DNA from: Betaproteobacteria bacterium
GTDB taxonomy: Bacteria; Pseudomonadota; Gammaproteobacteria; Burkholderiales; JACQAP01
Reading direction: 5' to 3'
Assembly: GCA_016194905.1 (NCBI GenBank)
Contig: JACQAP010000019.1
Coordinates: 310,001-374,000, forward strand
DNA: 64,000 bases
This document shows, piece after piece, positions 51,202-60,534 of this stretch (the first letter of the stretch is position 1; the number at the start of each line of letters is the position of its first letter). The notes beneath the pieces are model-generated. The model saw only the letters and a program-made list of their open reading frames with translations. It made no database searches and had not been told where the DNA came from. The translations under genes and the position numbers were made by a program.

Positions 51202-52113
51202 ATGGCGAATAAAAAAATAGGCTTCATCGGCGTCGGCCTGATGGGCCACGGCATGGCGAAGAACCTGGTGGAGAAAGGTTTCCCGATGACCGTGCTCGGC
51301 CACAAGAATCGCGCGCCGGTCGAGGACTTGATCAAGCGCGGCGCGAAGGAAGCGAAGGACGTTGCGGAACTGGTCAAAGTCAGTGAGATCGTCTTCCTGT
51401 GCGTGACCGGATCGCCGCAGGTGGAAGATCTGATTTATCGGAAGGGCGGCATTCTCGACATTGCCGCTTCCGGCCAGATCGTTGTGGACACCTCGACCAG
51501 CCAGCCCGGTTCAACGCTGAAGATCGCGGCGGACCTCAAAGCGAAAAGCGTGCGCTTCGCGGATGCGCCGCTGGCCCGTACCCCGGTGGAAGCGGAACAA
51601 GGCCGGCTGAACACCATGGTCGGCGCGGACGATGCGACTTTCGGGGAAATCGAGCCGGTGCTGAAGGCGTTCTGCGAGAACATTTTCCACGTCGGTGAAG
51701 TCGGCGCCGGCCACAAGATCAAACTGATCAACAATTGCGCTGCGATCGGCCAGATGGTGCTGATAGCCGAAGCGCTGAGCGCCTGTGCCAAGCTCGGCGT
51801 GGATCCGAAGAAGTATTTCGCGCTGGTTTCCAGCGGCGCGGCCAATTCCGGGATCTTCCAGATGTTGGCGGGCAAGGCGGTGGAAGGCGATTTCGGCGGC
51901 ATGAAGTTCGGTCTCGCCAACGCGCTCAAGGACGTGCGCTACTACAACCAGATGGCAATGGAATTCGGCGTCGCCGGCGCGATGGCGGCGGCCACGCTGC
52001 AGACGCTGACCCAGGCCGTGAATCTGGGTTTCGGCGGACCGGAGCATCTGGTGGCATCGCTGGTGCCGGCGGTTGCGAAATTGAACAATACGACTTTCCC
52101 ACCGAGATCTTAG
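51202..52113 (+). CDS. 3-hydroxyisobutyrate-dehydrogenase-family NAD(P) oxidoreductase
   Basis: A 303-residue beta-hydroxyacid dehydrogenase. The Rossmann motif is IGFIGVGLMGHGMAKNLVEKG (GxGxxG near residue 8). The substrate segment VDTSTSQPGST and the catalytic lysine region GAGHKIKLINNC are conserved, followed by the all-helical C-terminal domain. The start at 51202 has a GGAGAGGAG site. The precise substrate in a leucine operon is uncertain: 3-hydroxyisobutyrate belongs to valine breakdown, so it may broaden the operon to valine, or be a glyoxylate/succinic-semialdehyde-type reductase. Confidence 0.88.
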   Translation: MANKKIGFIGVGLMGHGMAKNLVEKGFPMTVLGHKNRAPVEDLIKRGAKEAKDVAELVKVSEIVFLCVTGSPQVEDLIYRKGGILDIAASGQIVVDTSTSQPGSTLKIAADLKAKSVRFADAPLARTPVEAEQGRLNTMVGADDATFGEIEPVLKAFCENIFHVGEVGAGHKIKLINNCAAIGQMVLIAEALSACAKLGVDPKKYFALVSSGAANSGIFQMLAGKAVEGDFGGMKFGLANALKDVRYYNQMAMEFGVAGAMAAATLQTLTQAVNLGFGGPEHLVASLVPAVAKLNNTTFPPRS

Positions 52114-52139
52114 GGACACAGACGAAAACAGAACGAAGG

Positions 52140-52262
52140 GCTTACCACGAAGGCACGAAGGATTCTTCACAATACCCCTCGAGGGGTACACGAAGTAAGG
52201 TAAATAGAAACAATATGAGGTTTTAGCTTTTCTTCGTGATCTTTGTGTCTTCGTGTTGAGAT
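52140..52262. repeat. Intergenic inverted-repeat element, arms of CCACGAAGGCACGAAGG type
   Basis: The left arm is at 52144-52162 (ACCACGAAGGCACGAAGG) and the right arm at about 52229-52257 (CTTCGTGATCTTTGTGTCTT...). The perfect palindrome TACCCCTCGAGGGGTA interrupts the left side at 52173-52188, after which CACGAAG resumes. It fills the spacer before the DsbA-type gene. Confidence 0.78.
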
Positions 52263-52311
52263 TTGCGGTTTCGATTTCGGTAAGTGGCAGATCAGAGGAT
52301 AGATAAGAGAT

Positions 52312-52914
52312 ATGGCCAATCCGGTCCAGTTCTACTACGACTTCGCTTCGCCCTACGGCTACATGGCCGCGACGAAGATCTCCGCCCTCGCGGCGAAACA
52401 CGGCCGCAGCGTCGAATGGAAACCGATCCTGCTCGGCGTGGTGTTCAAAGTGACCGGCGGCGTGCCGCTGCCCAGTGCGCCGCTGAAGGGCGACTACAGC
52501 CGCCGCGACATGGAACGCTCGGCGCGGCTGTTCAAAGTCCCGTTCAAACTGCCAAGCAAGTTTCCGATCGCGGGTCAGTCGCCGGCCAGGGTCATCTATT
52601 CGCTTGAATCGCAGGGCGCAGCTAGGCAGGAAGAGGTCACGCTTGCGTTGTATCGCGCCTACATGGTCGACGACCGCGACATCTCCAGTCCGGAAACGAC
52701 GGCCGAGGTCGCCGCGTCCGTCGGTCTCGACCGGCAGAAGGTTCTCGACGTTATCGCCGATCCGGTGATGAAGGAAAAACTCAAGGTCGAAACCGAGGCC
52801 GCCATTCAGCGCGGCGTGTTCGGCTCGCCTTACATCGTCGTTGACGGTGAACCGTTCTGGGGCTTCGATCGTCTCGAACACGTCGATCGCTGGCTGCAGA
52901 ACGGGGGCTGGTGA
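52312..52914 (+). CDS. DsbA-family 2-hydroxychromene-2-carboxylate isomerase-like protein
   Basis: A 200-residue thioredoxin-fold/helical-insert protein. The N-terminus VQFYYDFASPYGYMAATKISALAAKHGR has the SPYGY signature of kappa-class GST/HCCA isomerases, where a serine replaces the DsbA cysteine. The end is GVFGSPYIVVDGEPFWGFDRLEHVDRWL. Such proteins use glutathione to isomerise aromatic or unsaturated acids. It is followed after four bases by a GST gene, so a glutathione-dependent isomerisation or detoxification step within the operon is plausible. The substrate is unknown. Confidence 0.88.
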   Translation: MANPVQFYYDFASPYGYMAATKISALAAKHGRSVEWKPILLGVVFKVTGGVPLPSAPLKGDYSRRDMERSARLFKVPFKLPSKFPIAGQSPARVIYSLESQGAARQEEVTLALYRAYMVDDRDISSPETTAEVAASVGLDRQKVLDVIADPVMKEKLKVETEAAIQRGVFGSPYIVVDGEPFWGFDRLEHVDRWLQNGGW

Positions 52915-52918
52915 GGTG

Positions 52919-53554
52919 ATGACCGAGTATCTGCTTTACGGTTTCGCGCAATCGGGGAATTCCTACAAGCCGGCGCTGTACCTCGAACTGGTCGGGGCGG
53001 ACTGGACTCCGCGTTTCGTCGATTTCTTCAACGGCGAAACCAGAACGCCTGCATACCGCCAGATCAACGTCATGGGTGAAGTTCCCGTGTTGGAGCACAA
53101 GGGGCAACACCTGACCCAGTCCGGCGTCATCCTCGACTATCTGATCGAGCAGTTCGGAAAATACGGCTGGAACGATAACAACGAGCGCCGCGAGATCCTG
53201 CGCTGGCTGTTCTGGGACAACCACAAGCTCACCAGTTACACGGCGACTTACCGTTTCCTGCGCGTACTCATGCCGAACCCGAATCCGGTGGTCGTCGAGG
53301 AGTTCCGCAAACGCGCTGAAGCGAGCTGGAAGATCCTGGAGGCCCATCTGTCCGGCCGGCGCTACCTTGTCGGAGACCGGCTCTCGATCGCGGATATTTC
53401 CGGCTGCGCCTATCTCTTCTTCGAAGACGAACTCGGTGTGGACTGGAATCAGTATCCGAACGTCCGCGATTGGCTTCAACGCATCCGCTCCGAGCCGCGC
53501 TGGAAACATCCGTATCAACTCCTGCCGGGCCATCCCCTTCCAAAGCGACCTTGA
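52919..53554 (+). CDS. Glutathione S-transferase family protein
   Basis: A 211-residue soluble GST. The N-terminal thioredoxin-like domain is MTEYLLYGFAQSGNSYKPALYLELVG with MGEVPVLEHKGQHLTQSGVILDYL (cis-proline and Ser/Glu glutathione contacts). The C-terminal helical domain has LVGDRLSIADISGCAYLFF (N-capping box). It overlaps no gene but is tightly packed, 4 bases from the isomerase-like gene and 6 from the carboxylase gene. It probably acts together with the preceding glutathione-dependent protein. Confidence 0.92.
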   Translation: MTEYLLYGFAQSGNSYKPALYLELVGADWTPRFVDFFNGETRTPAYRQINVMGEVPVLEHKGQHLTQSGVILDYLIEQFGKYGWNDNNERREILRWLFWDNHKLTSYTATYRFLRVLMPNPNPVVVEEFRKRAEASWKILEAHLSGRRYLVGDRLSIADISGCAYLFFEDELGVDWNQYPNVRDWLQRIRSEPRWKHPYQLLPGHPLPKRP

Positions 53555-53560
53555 TCCACG

Positions 53561-55168
53561 ATGACCGCGATCCAGACCAAACTCAATCCGCGCTCACCGG
53601 AATTCAAGGCCGGACGGGAGGCGATGTCGGCCCTGGTGTCCGATCTGCGCGAAAAGATCGGCCTCGTCGGCAAGGGCGGTGGCGAAGCCGCCCGCGAAAA
53701 ACACGTCGGCCGCGGCAAACTGCTGCCGCGCGAACGCGTTCGCCGGTTGCTGGACGTTGGTTCACCTTTCCTGGAATTGTCGCAACTGGCGGCCTGGAAC
53801 ATGTACGACAACCAGGTGCCGGCCGCGGGAATCGTTACCGGAGTGGGACGGGTGTCCGGGCGCGAGTGCGTCGTGGTTGCGAATGATGCGACGGTGAAGG
53901 GCGGTACGTATTTCCCGATGACCGTGAAGAAGCACCTGCGCGCGCAGGAGATTGCGCAGCAGAACCATTTGCCATGCATCTATCTGGTCGATTCCGGCGG
54001 CGCGAATCTGCCGACCTGGGACGAAGTCTTTCCCGACCGTGATCATTTCGGCCGCATCTTCTACAACCAGGCCAACATGTCCGCACTCGGCATCCCGCAG
54101 ATCGCCTGCGTGATGGGATCGTGCACCGCCGGCGGCGCCTACGTACCGGCGATGGCCGACGAGTCGATCATCGTCAGGAACCAAGGCACGATCTTCCTCG
54201 CCGGTCCGCCGCTGGTGAAAGCGGCCACCGGCGAAATCGTCAGTGCGGAAGAGCTGGGAGGTGCGGACGTGCATGCGCGCGTGTCGGGGGTGGCCGATCA
54301 CTATGCGAACGACGATCCCCATGCGCTGGAGCTTACGCGGCGTATCGTTTCCCATCTGAATCGCAGGAAGGAAGTCCGGCTCGACCTGCGTCAACCGCGC
54401 GAGCCGCTGTACGACGTGGCGGAACTGCACGGCATCGTCCCCGCCGACACGCGCAAGTCCTTCGACGTTCGCGAAGTCATCGCGCGCGTCGTCGATGGCA
54501 GCGAACTCGACGAATTCAAGCCGCTCTACGGCACCACGCTGGTATGCGGTTTCGCGCACCTATGCGGTTATCCGGTCGGCATCGTCGCCAACAACGGCAT
54601 CCTGTACTCGGAATCCGCGTTGAAAGGCGCGCACTTCATCGAACTGTGCGCGCAGCGCGGCATCCCGCTGGTGTTCCTGCAGAACATCACCGGCTTCATG
54701 GTCGGGAGGAAGGTCGAGGCCGGCGGCATCGCCAAGGACGGCGCCAAGCTGGTAACCGCCGTTTCCTGCGCGCGCGTGCCGAAGTTCACCGTCATCATCG
54801 GCGGCAGTTTCGGCGCGGGCAACTACGGCATGTGCGGCCGCGCCTATTCGCCGCGCTTTCTGTGGATGTGGCCGAACGCGCGTATCTCGGTGATGGGCGG
54901 CGAGCAGGCCGCGAGCGTGCTTGCGCAGGTCAGGCGCGACGGCCTCGAAAAAGCCGGCAAGACCTGGAGCAGCCAAGACGAAGAGGCTTTCAAGGCGCCG
55001 ATCCGCGCGCAGTACGAACTCCAGGGCCATCCTTACTACGCCAGCGCCAGATTGTGGGACGATGGCGTGATCGATCCGGCCGATACCCGCATGGTGCTCG
55101 GTCTCGGCCTGTCGGCGGCGCTCAACGCGCCGATCGAAAAGACCAGCTTCGGCGTGTTCCGGATGTAG
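53561..55168 (+). CDS. liuB: Methylcrotonyl-CoA carboxylase carboxyltransferase (beta) subunit
   Basis: A 535-residue acyl-CoA carboxyltransferase. Family features are [90 protein letters not shown] and [38 protein letters not shown]. The latter two are the acyl-CoA and carboxybiotin oxyanion sites, with the methylcrotonyl-type GRAYSPRF signature. It adds carbon dioxide to 3-methylcrotonyl-CoA with LiuD. It is separated from liuD by two genes and two repeat elements. Confidence 0.96.
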   Translation: MTAIQTKLNPRSPEFKAGREAMSALVSDLREKIGLVGKGGGEAAREKHVGRGKLLPRERVRRLLDVGSPFLELSQLAAWNMYDNQVPAAGIVTGVGRVSGRECVVVANDATVKGGTYFPMTVKKHLRAQEIAQQNHLPCIYLVDSGGANLPTWDEVFPDRDHFGRIFYNQANMSALGIPQIACVMGSCTAGGAYVPAMADESIIVRNQGTIFLAGPPLVKAATGEIVSAEELGGADVHARVSGVADHYANDDPHALELTRRIVSHLNRRKEVRLDLRQPREPLYDVAELHGIVPADTRKSFDVREVIARVVDGSELDEFKPLYGTTLVCGFAHLCGYPVGIVANNGILYSESALKGAHFIELCAQRGIPLVFLQNITGFMVGRKVEAGGIAKDGAKLVTAVSCARVPKFTVIIGGSFGAGNYGMCGRAYSPRFLWMWPNARISVMGGEQAASVLAQVRRDGLEKAGKTWSSQDEEAFKAPIRAQYELQGHPYYASARLWDDGVIDPADTRMVLGLGLSAALNAPIEKTSFGVFRM

Positions 55169-55198
55169 ATTGTGGACGCACGCGCCGCATAACGGAAC

Positions 55199-56350
55199 AT
55201 GGAATCGATCTATCTCACCGAAGAGCATGTCGCGCTGCGCGAGCAGGTTGCGCGCTTCATCGCCAAGGAAGTCGAACCGCATGGCACGACATGGGAAGAA
55301 CAGGGCTATGTCCCGCGCGAAGTCTTGCGCAAGATGGGCGAGCTGGGTTTTTTCGGCATTACTTACCCCGCCGAATACGGCGGTTCGGAAGCCGATGCGC
55401 TGACCTCGCTGGTGTTCGCCGAAGCACTGTCGCGCAGTACTTTCGGCGGATTCATCGTCACGGCACTGGTGCACTCAGACATGGCCTCGCCGCATCTGGT
55501 GAACGCCGGGTCCCGGGCGCAACTGGAAAAGTATCTGCCTGCGATCATTCGCGGCGAACGGATTACCGCGGTTGCGGTGACCGAACCGGATGCCGGATCC
55601 GACGTTGCCGGCATTCGCACCCGTGCCCGGCGCGATGGGACTGACTGGGTATTGAACGGCGCCAAGATGTTCATCACCAACGGCGTGCACGCCGATCTGT
55701 ATTTCGTTGCGGCGCGCACCGGCCCGGACGCAAAGGGTTCCCGCGGCATTTCCATGTTCATCGTCGAGAAAGGCACCTCCGGCTTTCGCGTTGGCCGAGC
55801 GCTCAACAAGACCGGCTGGCTGTGTTCTGACACCGCGGAGTTGGTCTTCGAAGACTGCCGCGTGCCCGAGGAGAATCTGCTGGGCGAAGAGAACGCGGGA
55901 TTCTATGCGGTGATGAAGAATTTTCAGCGGGAGCGCATTGCGGCCGCGGCAATGGCGGTCGGCAATGCTTTGACGTCGCTGCGGCTGACGATCGAATATG
56001 TGAAGAGCCGTAAGGCCTTCGGCAGCGTGTTGTTCGACAAACAGGTCATACGCCAGCGCCTGGCCATGCTCGAAGCAAAGACCCACGCAGCGCGGCAGTT
56101 TCTCTATCACTGCGGCTGGCTCGCTGCGCAGGAGCGCGAATGCGTACGTGAAGTCTCGATGCTGAAGGCACTGACCGGGGAACTGGCGAACGAGGTGGTT
56201 TACACCTGCCAGCAATTCCACGGCGGCATGGGCTACATGCGCGAATCGGCCATCGAGCGGCAGGCGCGCGACGCGCGCGTGCTGGCGATCGGCGGCGGTG
56301 CCACCGAAGTCATGCTCGAAGAAGTGGCCAAGCGTTTTGCGCCGGACTGA
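55199..56350 (+). CDS. Acyl-CoA dehydrogenase (second in operon)
   Basis: A 383-residue FAD acyl-CoA dehydrogenase. Segments are VTEPDAGSDVAGIRTRARR, MFITNGVHADLYFVAART, KTGWLCSDTAELVFEDCRVPEENLLG, RERIAAAAMAVGNALTSL and QFHGGMGYMRESAIERQARDARVLAIGGGATEVM. It differs clearly from LiuA, so it is not a recent duplicate. Its substrate could be another branched or citronellyl-type acyl-CoA, but none can be read from the sequence. It follows liuB by 30 bases. Confidence 0.93.
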   Translation: MESIYLTEEHVALREQVARFIAKEVEPHGTTWEEQGYVPREVLRKMGELGFFGITYPAEYGGSEADALTSLVFAEALSRSTFGGFIVTALVHSDMASPHLVNAGSRAQLEKYLPAIIRGERITAVAVTEPDAGSDVAGIRTRARRDGTDWVLNGAKMFITNGVHADLYFVAARTGPDAKGSRGISMFIVEKGTSGFRVGRALNKTGWLCSDTAELVFEDCRVPEENLLGEENAGFYAVMKNFQRERIAAAAMAVGNALTSLRLTIEYVKSRKAFGSVLFDKQVIRQRLAMLEAKTHAARQFLYHCGWLAAQERECVREVSMLKALTGELANEVVYTCQQFHGGMGYMRESAIERQARDARVLAIGGGATEVMLEEVAKRFAPD

Positions 56351-56384
56351 CGAGACCGAAGACCCATGAACCTAAAAACTGCGA

Positions 56385-56595
56385 TGAACCACGGAGGACA
56401 CGGAGGAGAGGCAAGAGCAAAAAAATGCACGGGTTACACTGTATTCACTGATGATGATCCCTCGCGGCAAAAGTTGGCGGCGCAGGTTGCGAACAGGCAC
56501 CTTCCTTTTAACGCCGATCGGCTTTTCGTCGTTTTGTTTTTCCTCCGTGTCCTAAAAGGGTACTCCACGCTTCGCGAGGGTATCCGTGGTGAAAT
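56385..56595. repeat. Intergenic inverted-repeat element, CCACGGAGGA type, with inserted hairpin module in right arm
   Basis: The left arm (56385-56413) is GAACCACGGAGGACACGGAG and onward. The right arm (about 56539-56594) matches the arm at 4555-4581 but is split. After TCCTCCGTGTCC come 30 bases from TAAAAGGGTACTCC to GCGAGGGTA, and then TCCGTGGTGAAA resumes. The inserted module recurs in inverted orientation at about 57403-57432. Confidence 0.85.
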
Positions 56596-56607
56596 GTTTT
56601 TTATGGG

Positions 56608-57390
56608 ATGAATCAAGGAATGTTGCAAACCGATATCAGGGATGGCGTTGCGACGATACGCATGAATCGTCCCGATGTGCATAACGCCTTCGACGATGCT
56701 CTCGTCGCCGCGCTGACCGCAGAACTGCGCCGTCTCGACCAGTTGCCGGAAGCCCGGGTCATCGTGCTCGCGGCCAACGGCAAGAGCTTTTCCGCTGGAG
56801 CTGACCTCAACTGGATGCGGCGCATGGCGAAGTACTCCGAGGAGGAGAATCTTCGGGACGCCATGGCGCTCGCGGGCCTGATGCGTACGCTCGATGGCGT
56901 GAAAAAGCCGACGGTTGCGAGAGTGCAGGGCGCAGCATTCGGCGGCGGCGTCGGCCTGGTAGCCTGCTGCGATATCGCGATCGCCGGCACGGAAGCAGTT
57001 TTCTCGCTCTCGGAAGTCCGTCTCGGCTTGATTCCGTCGGTCATCAGTCCGTATGTCATCGCGGCGATCGGCGAGCGCGAGGCGCGACGCTATTTCCTGA
57101 CTGCGGAGCGATTCGACGCCGTGGAAGCCAGGCGTATCGGCCTCGTGCACGATGTCGTCGACAGCGGCGCACTCGACGAAGCCGTAGCGAAAATTGCCGG
57201 ACAACTGCTCAAAGGCGGGCCGCAGGCACTGGCTGCCGCCAAAAAACTGATCGCGGATGTGGGTCGGCGACCCATGGACGATGCACTGTCGGCCGAAACC
57301 GCGCGGCGCATAGCCGCCATACGCGTCGAGAGCGAAGGGCAGGAAGGCCTTGCCGCCTTCTTCGAGAAACGCAAACCGAACTGGAAATGA
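56608..57390 (+). CDS. liuC: Enoyl-CoA hydratase family, probable methylglutaconyl-CoA hydratase
   Basis: A 260-residue crotonase-fold hydratase. The oxyanion segments are FSAGADLNWMRRMAKYS and GAAFGGGVGLVACCDIAIA, with the catalytic glutamate region SEVRLGLIPSVISPYV. The RRMxxYS context is that of methylglutaconyl-CoA hydratases. It hydrates 3-methylglutaconyl-CoA to HMG-CoA between the MCC and HMG-CoA lyase steps. The first ATG (56608) lacks a clear ribosome site; an ATG four codons later (MLQTD) is an alternative. Repeat elements flank it on both sides. Confidence 0.92.
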   Translation: MNQGMLQTDIRDGVATIRMNRPDVHNAFDDALVAALTAELRRLDQLPEARVIVLAANGKSFSAGADLNWMRRMAKYSEEENLRDAMALAGLMRTLDGVKKPTVARVQGAAFGGGVGLVACCDIAIAGTEAVFSLSEVRLGLIPSVISPYVIAAIGEREARRYFLTAERFDAVEARRIGLVHDVVDSGALDEAVAKIAGQLLKGGPQALAAAKKLIADVGRRPMDDALSAETARRIAAIRVESEGQEGLAAFFEKRKPNWK

Positions 57391-57393
57391 AAA

Positions 57394-57585
57394 CCTTTCA
57401 CCACGGATACCCTCGCGAAGCGTGGAGTACCCTTTTAGGACACGGCAGCTTCGGCCGTAAGTGCTGCGCCTTAAGGGCATGGAGGAAATACCGAATCGGG
57501 GGCCGTCGGCAAAGCAATCTTCCCCGGTTGTTCAAATGCAGGATCTGGGGCCTGGACTTTCTCCGTGTTCTCCGTGGTTCGCTCT
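57394..57585. repeat. Intergenic inverted-repeat element with two nested modules in left arm
   Basis: The arm sequence TTTCACCACGGA is interrupted by a 30-base module (about 57403-57432, inverse of that in the 56385 element) and resumes as GGACACGG. It is then interrupted again by a second module (CAGCTTCGGCCGTAAGTG to CCTTAAGGG, about 57443-57477) and resumes as CATGGAGGAAAT. The right arm (about 57558-57580) is TTTCTCCGTGTTCTCCGTGG. It reaches almost to the liuD start. Confidence 0.85.
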
Positions 57586-57595
57586 GGAACTTCAG

Positions 57596-59620
57596 ATGTT
57601 TGAGAAGATACTCATAGCCAACAGAGGCGAGATTGCCTGCCGTGTCGCGCGCACCGCCAAGCGGCTCGGCATCCGCACGGTGGCAGTGTATTCCGAGGCT
57701 GACACGCGGGCCTTGCATGTCGCCAGTTGCGATGAAGCCTGGCTGATCGGCCCTGCGCACCCGCGCGAATCCTATCTGCGCGGCGACCGCATACTCGATG
57801 TCGCGAAGAAAAGCGGCGCCCAGGCGATTCATCCGGGCTATGGCTTCTTGTCCGAGAATGCGGACTTTGCGCGCGCCTGCCAGCAGGCCGGTGTCGTGTT
57901 CATCGGGCCGCCGCCCACCGCAATCGAAGCGATGGGTTCGAAATCGGCCGCGAAGGCGTTGATGGAGAAGGCCGGCGTGCCGCTGGTGTCCGGCTATCAC
58001 GGCGACGCGCAGGAGCCCGCAACGCTCGCAAAAGAAGCCGGGCGCATCGGCTATCCGGTGCTGATCAAGGCCTCCGCCGGCGGTGGCGGCAAAGGCATGC
58101 GCGTGGTGAATCAGGCAGCCGAGTTCGCCGAGGCGCTGGCTTCGGCGAAGCGGGAGGCTGCCTCGTCTTTCGGCGATGACCGGGTGCTGATCGAAAAATA
58201 TCTCGCGCGTCCGCGGCATATCGAGATGCAGGTGTTTGCCGACATGCACGGTGCCTGCCTGCACTTGTTCGAACGAGACTGTTCCGTGCAACGTCGCCAC
58301 CAGAAGATTCTCGAGGAAGCGCCGGCGCCGGGCATGAACGAAGAACGCCGCAAGCAAATGGGCGACGCTGCGGTCGCGGCGGCGAAAGCGGTGGGCTATG
58401 TCGGCGCGGGAACCGTGGAATTCATCGCCGAGCAGGGCGGCCGCTTCTATTTCATGGAAATGAACACCCGGCTGCAGGTCGAGCATCCGGTCACCGAGAT
58501 GATCACCGGCCTCGATCTAGTCGAATGGCAGTTGCGTGTCGCCTCAGGCGAGGCGTTGCCGCTGGCCCAGGAACAACTCTCGATCAGCGGTCACGCGATC
58601 GAGGCGCGCATCTATGCCGAAGATCCGGCGCGTGGCTTTCTTCCGGCCGCCGGCTGCGTCGAGCATCTGCGCCAGCCGCAGCCGAATGCGCACGTGCGCA
58701 TCGACAGCGGCGTGCAGGCAGGCGATGAAGTCGGCGTGCACTATGATCCTATGATCGCCAAGCTGATTGCCTGGGACCGGGATCGTGCATCCGCGCTGAG
58801 GCGGTTGCGTGCCGCGCTGGGCGAGTACCAGGTGGCGGGCATTGTCACCAACCTTTCCTTCCTGTCCAAGGTCACCGCACATCCTGCTTTCGCCGATGCC
58901 GATAGCAATCCGGGATCGCTCGACACCGGCCTGATAGAGCGGAATCGGGTGGCGCTTTTCCCCGAGCCGGCGCCTGTGCCCGATGCGATCCTGGCAATCG
59001 CGGCATTAAGCGAGTCCTTGCGCATGGATCGCGAAGCCGCGTCGGCCGCGGCCCGTTCGGGCGATCCTTATTCGCCGTGGCATTTGCGTCACGGCTGGCG
59101 CCTGAACGAAGACAATCACCACGTTTTCGTATTTCTGGATGCGGGAAAGCGCAAACAGATCGTGGCGCACTATCGCGGCGGAGGCTATCTGTTGGAGTTG
59201 CCTGATGGCGGGAGCATGACGGCGTCGGCGAGCCACGCCGGCGACGGTACGATCGGCGTGGCACTCGATGGCAAGCGCAGCCGCGCCACGGTCGCGCGCC
59301 GCGCCGGTGAGCTGACGGTATTCGCCGGCGGCGGTAGTTACCGGCTGGAGTTCGACAAGCCTGTCACCATTGAAGAGGAAGATCCCTCGGGCCGGCTGGT
59401 TTCGCCCCTGCCGGGCAGCGTGATCCAGGTGCTCGTCGACAGCGGCGAGATTGTGGCCAAAGGACAGGCGCTCATGATTATCGAAGCCATGAAAATGGAA
59501 CACACGATCAGCGCGCCGAAGCGCGGCACGGTCGGGCAGATATACTTTTCCAAAGGAGAGCAGGTGGCCGAAGGTGCGCAACTGCTCGAGTTCGAACCGG
59601 AGGAAGCCGTCAAAGCATGA
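57596..59620 (+). CDS. liuD: Methylcrotonyl-CoA carboxylase biotin-containing (alpha) subunit
   Basis: A 674-residue protein. The biotin carboxylase domain (1 to about 450) starts MFEKILIANRGEIACRVARTAKRLG and has the ATP-grasp GGGGKGMR loop, RRHQKILEEAPAP and MNTRLQVEHPVTE. A linker domain follows, then a biotinyl domain ending with the attachment lysine in IIEAMKMEHTI. It carboxylates its own biotin with bicarbonate and ATP for LiuB. The ATG at 57596 matches the family start; longer frames upstream read repeat sequence. Its stop overlaps the liuE start (ATGA). Confidence 0.96.
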   Translation: MFEKILIANRGEIACRVARTAKRLGIRTVAVYSEADTRALHVASCDEAWLIGPAHPRESYLRGDRILDVAKKSGAQAIHPGYGFLSENADFARACQQAGVVFIGPPPTAIEAMGSKSAAKALMEKAGVPLVSGYHGDAQEPATLAKEAGRIGYPVLIKASAGGGGKGMRVVNQAAEFAEALASAKREAASSFGDDRVLIEKYLARPRHIEMQVFADMHGACLHLFERDCSVQRRHQKILEEAPAPGMNEERRKQMGDAAVAAAKAVGYVGAGTVEFIAEQGGRFYFMEMNTRLQVEHPVTEMITGLDLVEWQLRVASGEALPLAQEQLSISGHAIEARIYAEDPARGFLPAAGCVEHLRQPQPNAHVRIDSGVQAGDEVGVHYDPMIAKLIAWDRDRASALRRLRAALGEYQVAGIVTNLSFLSKVTAHPAFADADSNPGSLDTGLIERNRVALFPEPAPVPDAILAIAALSESLRMDREAASAAARSGDPYSPWHLRHGWRLNEDNHHVFVFLDAGKRKQIVAHYRGGGYLLELPDGGSMTASASHAGDGTIGVALDGKRSRATVARRAGELTVFAGGGSYRLEFDKPVTIEEEDPSGRLVSPLPGSVIQVLVDSGEIVAKGQALMIIEAMKMEHTISAPKRGTVGQIYFSKGEQVAEGAQLLEFEPEEAVKA

Positions 59621-60534
59621 AATATCCAGCACGCGTAAAGATTGTCGACGTCAGCCCGCGCGACGGTCTGCAGAACGAACCGGGCTCGGTGCCGACCGAA
59701 GTCAAAGTCGAGCTGGTCGATCGGCTGTCGGACGCCGGATTGCAATCGGTCGAGGCCGGCAGCTTCGTATCGCCGAAATGGGTGCCGCAGATGGCCGACT
59801 CCGCCGACGTCATGGCACGTATCCGGCGCAAGCCGGGGGTGGCCTATCCGGTGCTGGTGCCGAACATGAAAGGACTGGAGGCGGCGATTGCCGCCGGTGC
59901 CGCCGAAGTGGCAGGGTTCGCTGCGGCCACCGAGGCTTTTTCAAAACGCAACACGAACTGCACGATCGCGGAATCCATGCAGCGTCAGGCGGAGGTATGC
60001 AAGGCGGCGCTCAGTACCGGCCTTCGCGTGCGCGGTTACATCTCGGTCGTGCTCGGCTGTCCCTACGAAGGCGAGGTAAAACCGGAGGCGGTGGCCGACG
60101 TTGCGCAGCAGCTCTTCGACATGGGCTGTTACGAGATTTCTCTCGGCGACACCATCGGCACCGGCACGCCTGCGCGTGCCCTGCGCCTGATGGAAACACT
60201 AACGAAGAAGATTCCCGTAGGGATGCTGGCCGGCCATTTCCACGATACTTACGGCCAGGCCCTCGCCAACATCCTGGCCGTGATGGAGTCGGGCGTGGCC
60301 ACATTCGACAGTTCGGTTGCCGGGCTCGGCGGTTGCCCCTACGCGAAGGGCGCGACCGGCAACGTCGCCACCGAAGACGTGCTCTATATGCTCAACGGGC
60401 TCGGCATCGAAACCGGCATTGACATGAATCTATTGCTCGACGCAGCACAGTTCATTTGTGGTCACCTCGGCCGGCCGACGGTGTCCCGCGCCGGCCGCGC
60501 GTTGGCGGCGAAACGCGACAAGGCCGCCGCGTGA
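59617..60534 (+). CDS. liuE: Hydroxymethylglutaryl-CoA lyase
   Basis: A 305-residue TIM-barrel aldolase-type lyase. The metal-binding start is KIVDVSPRDGLQNEPGSVPTEVKVELVDRL. SYISVVLGCPYEGEV-like and ISLGDTIGTGTPARALRLME segments and GHFHDTYGQALANIL are present, as is the catalytic-loop signature FDSSVAGLGGCPYAKGATGNVATED. It splits HMG-CoA into acetyl-CoA and acetoacetate, completing leucine breakdown. The next small gene starts inside its stop codon (GTGA). Confidence 0.97.
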   Translation: MKYPARVKIVDVSPRDGLQNEPGSVPTEVKVELVDRLSDAGLQSVEAGSFVSPKWVPQMADSADVMARIRRKPGVAYPVLVPNMKGLEAAIAAGAAEVAGFAAATEAFSKRNTNCTIAESMQRQAEVCKAALSTGLRVRGYISVVLGCPYEGEVKPEAVADVAQQLFDMGCYEISLGDTIGTGTPARALRLMETLTKKIPVGMLAGHFHDTYGQALANILAVMESGVATFDSSVAGLGGCPYAKGATGNVATEDVLYMLNGLGIETGIDMNLLLDAAQFICGHLGRPTVSRAGRALAAKRDKAAA

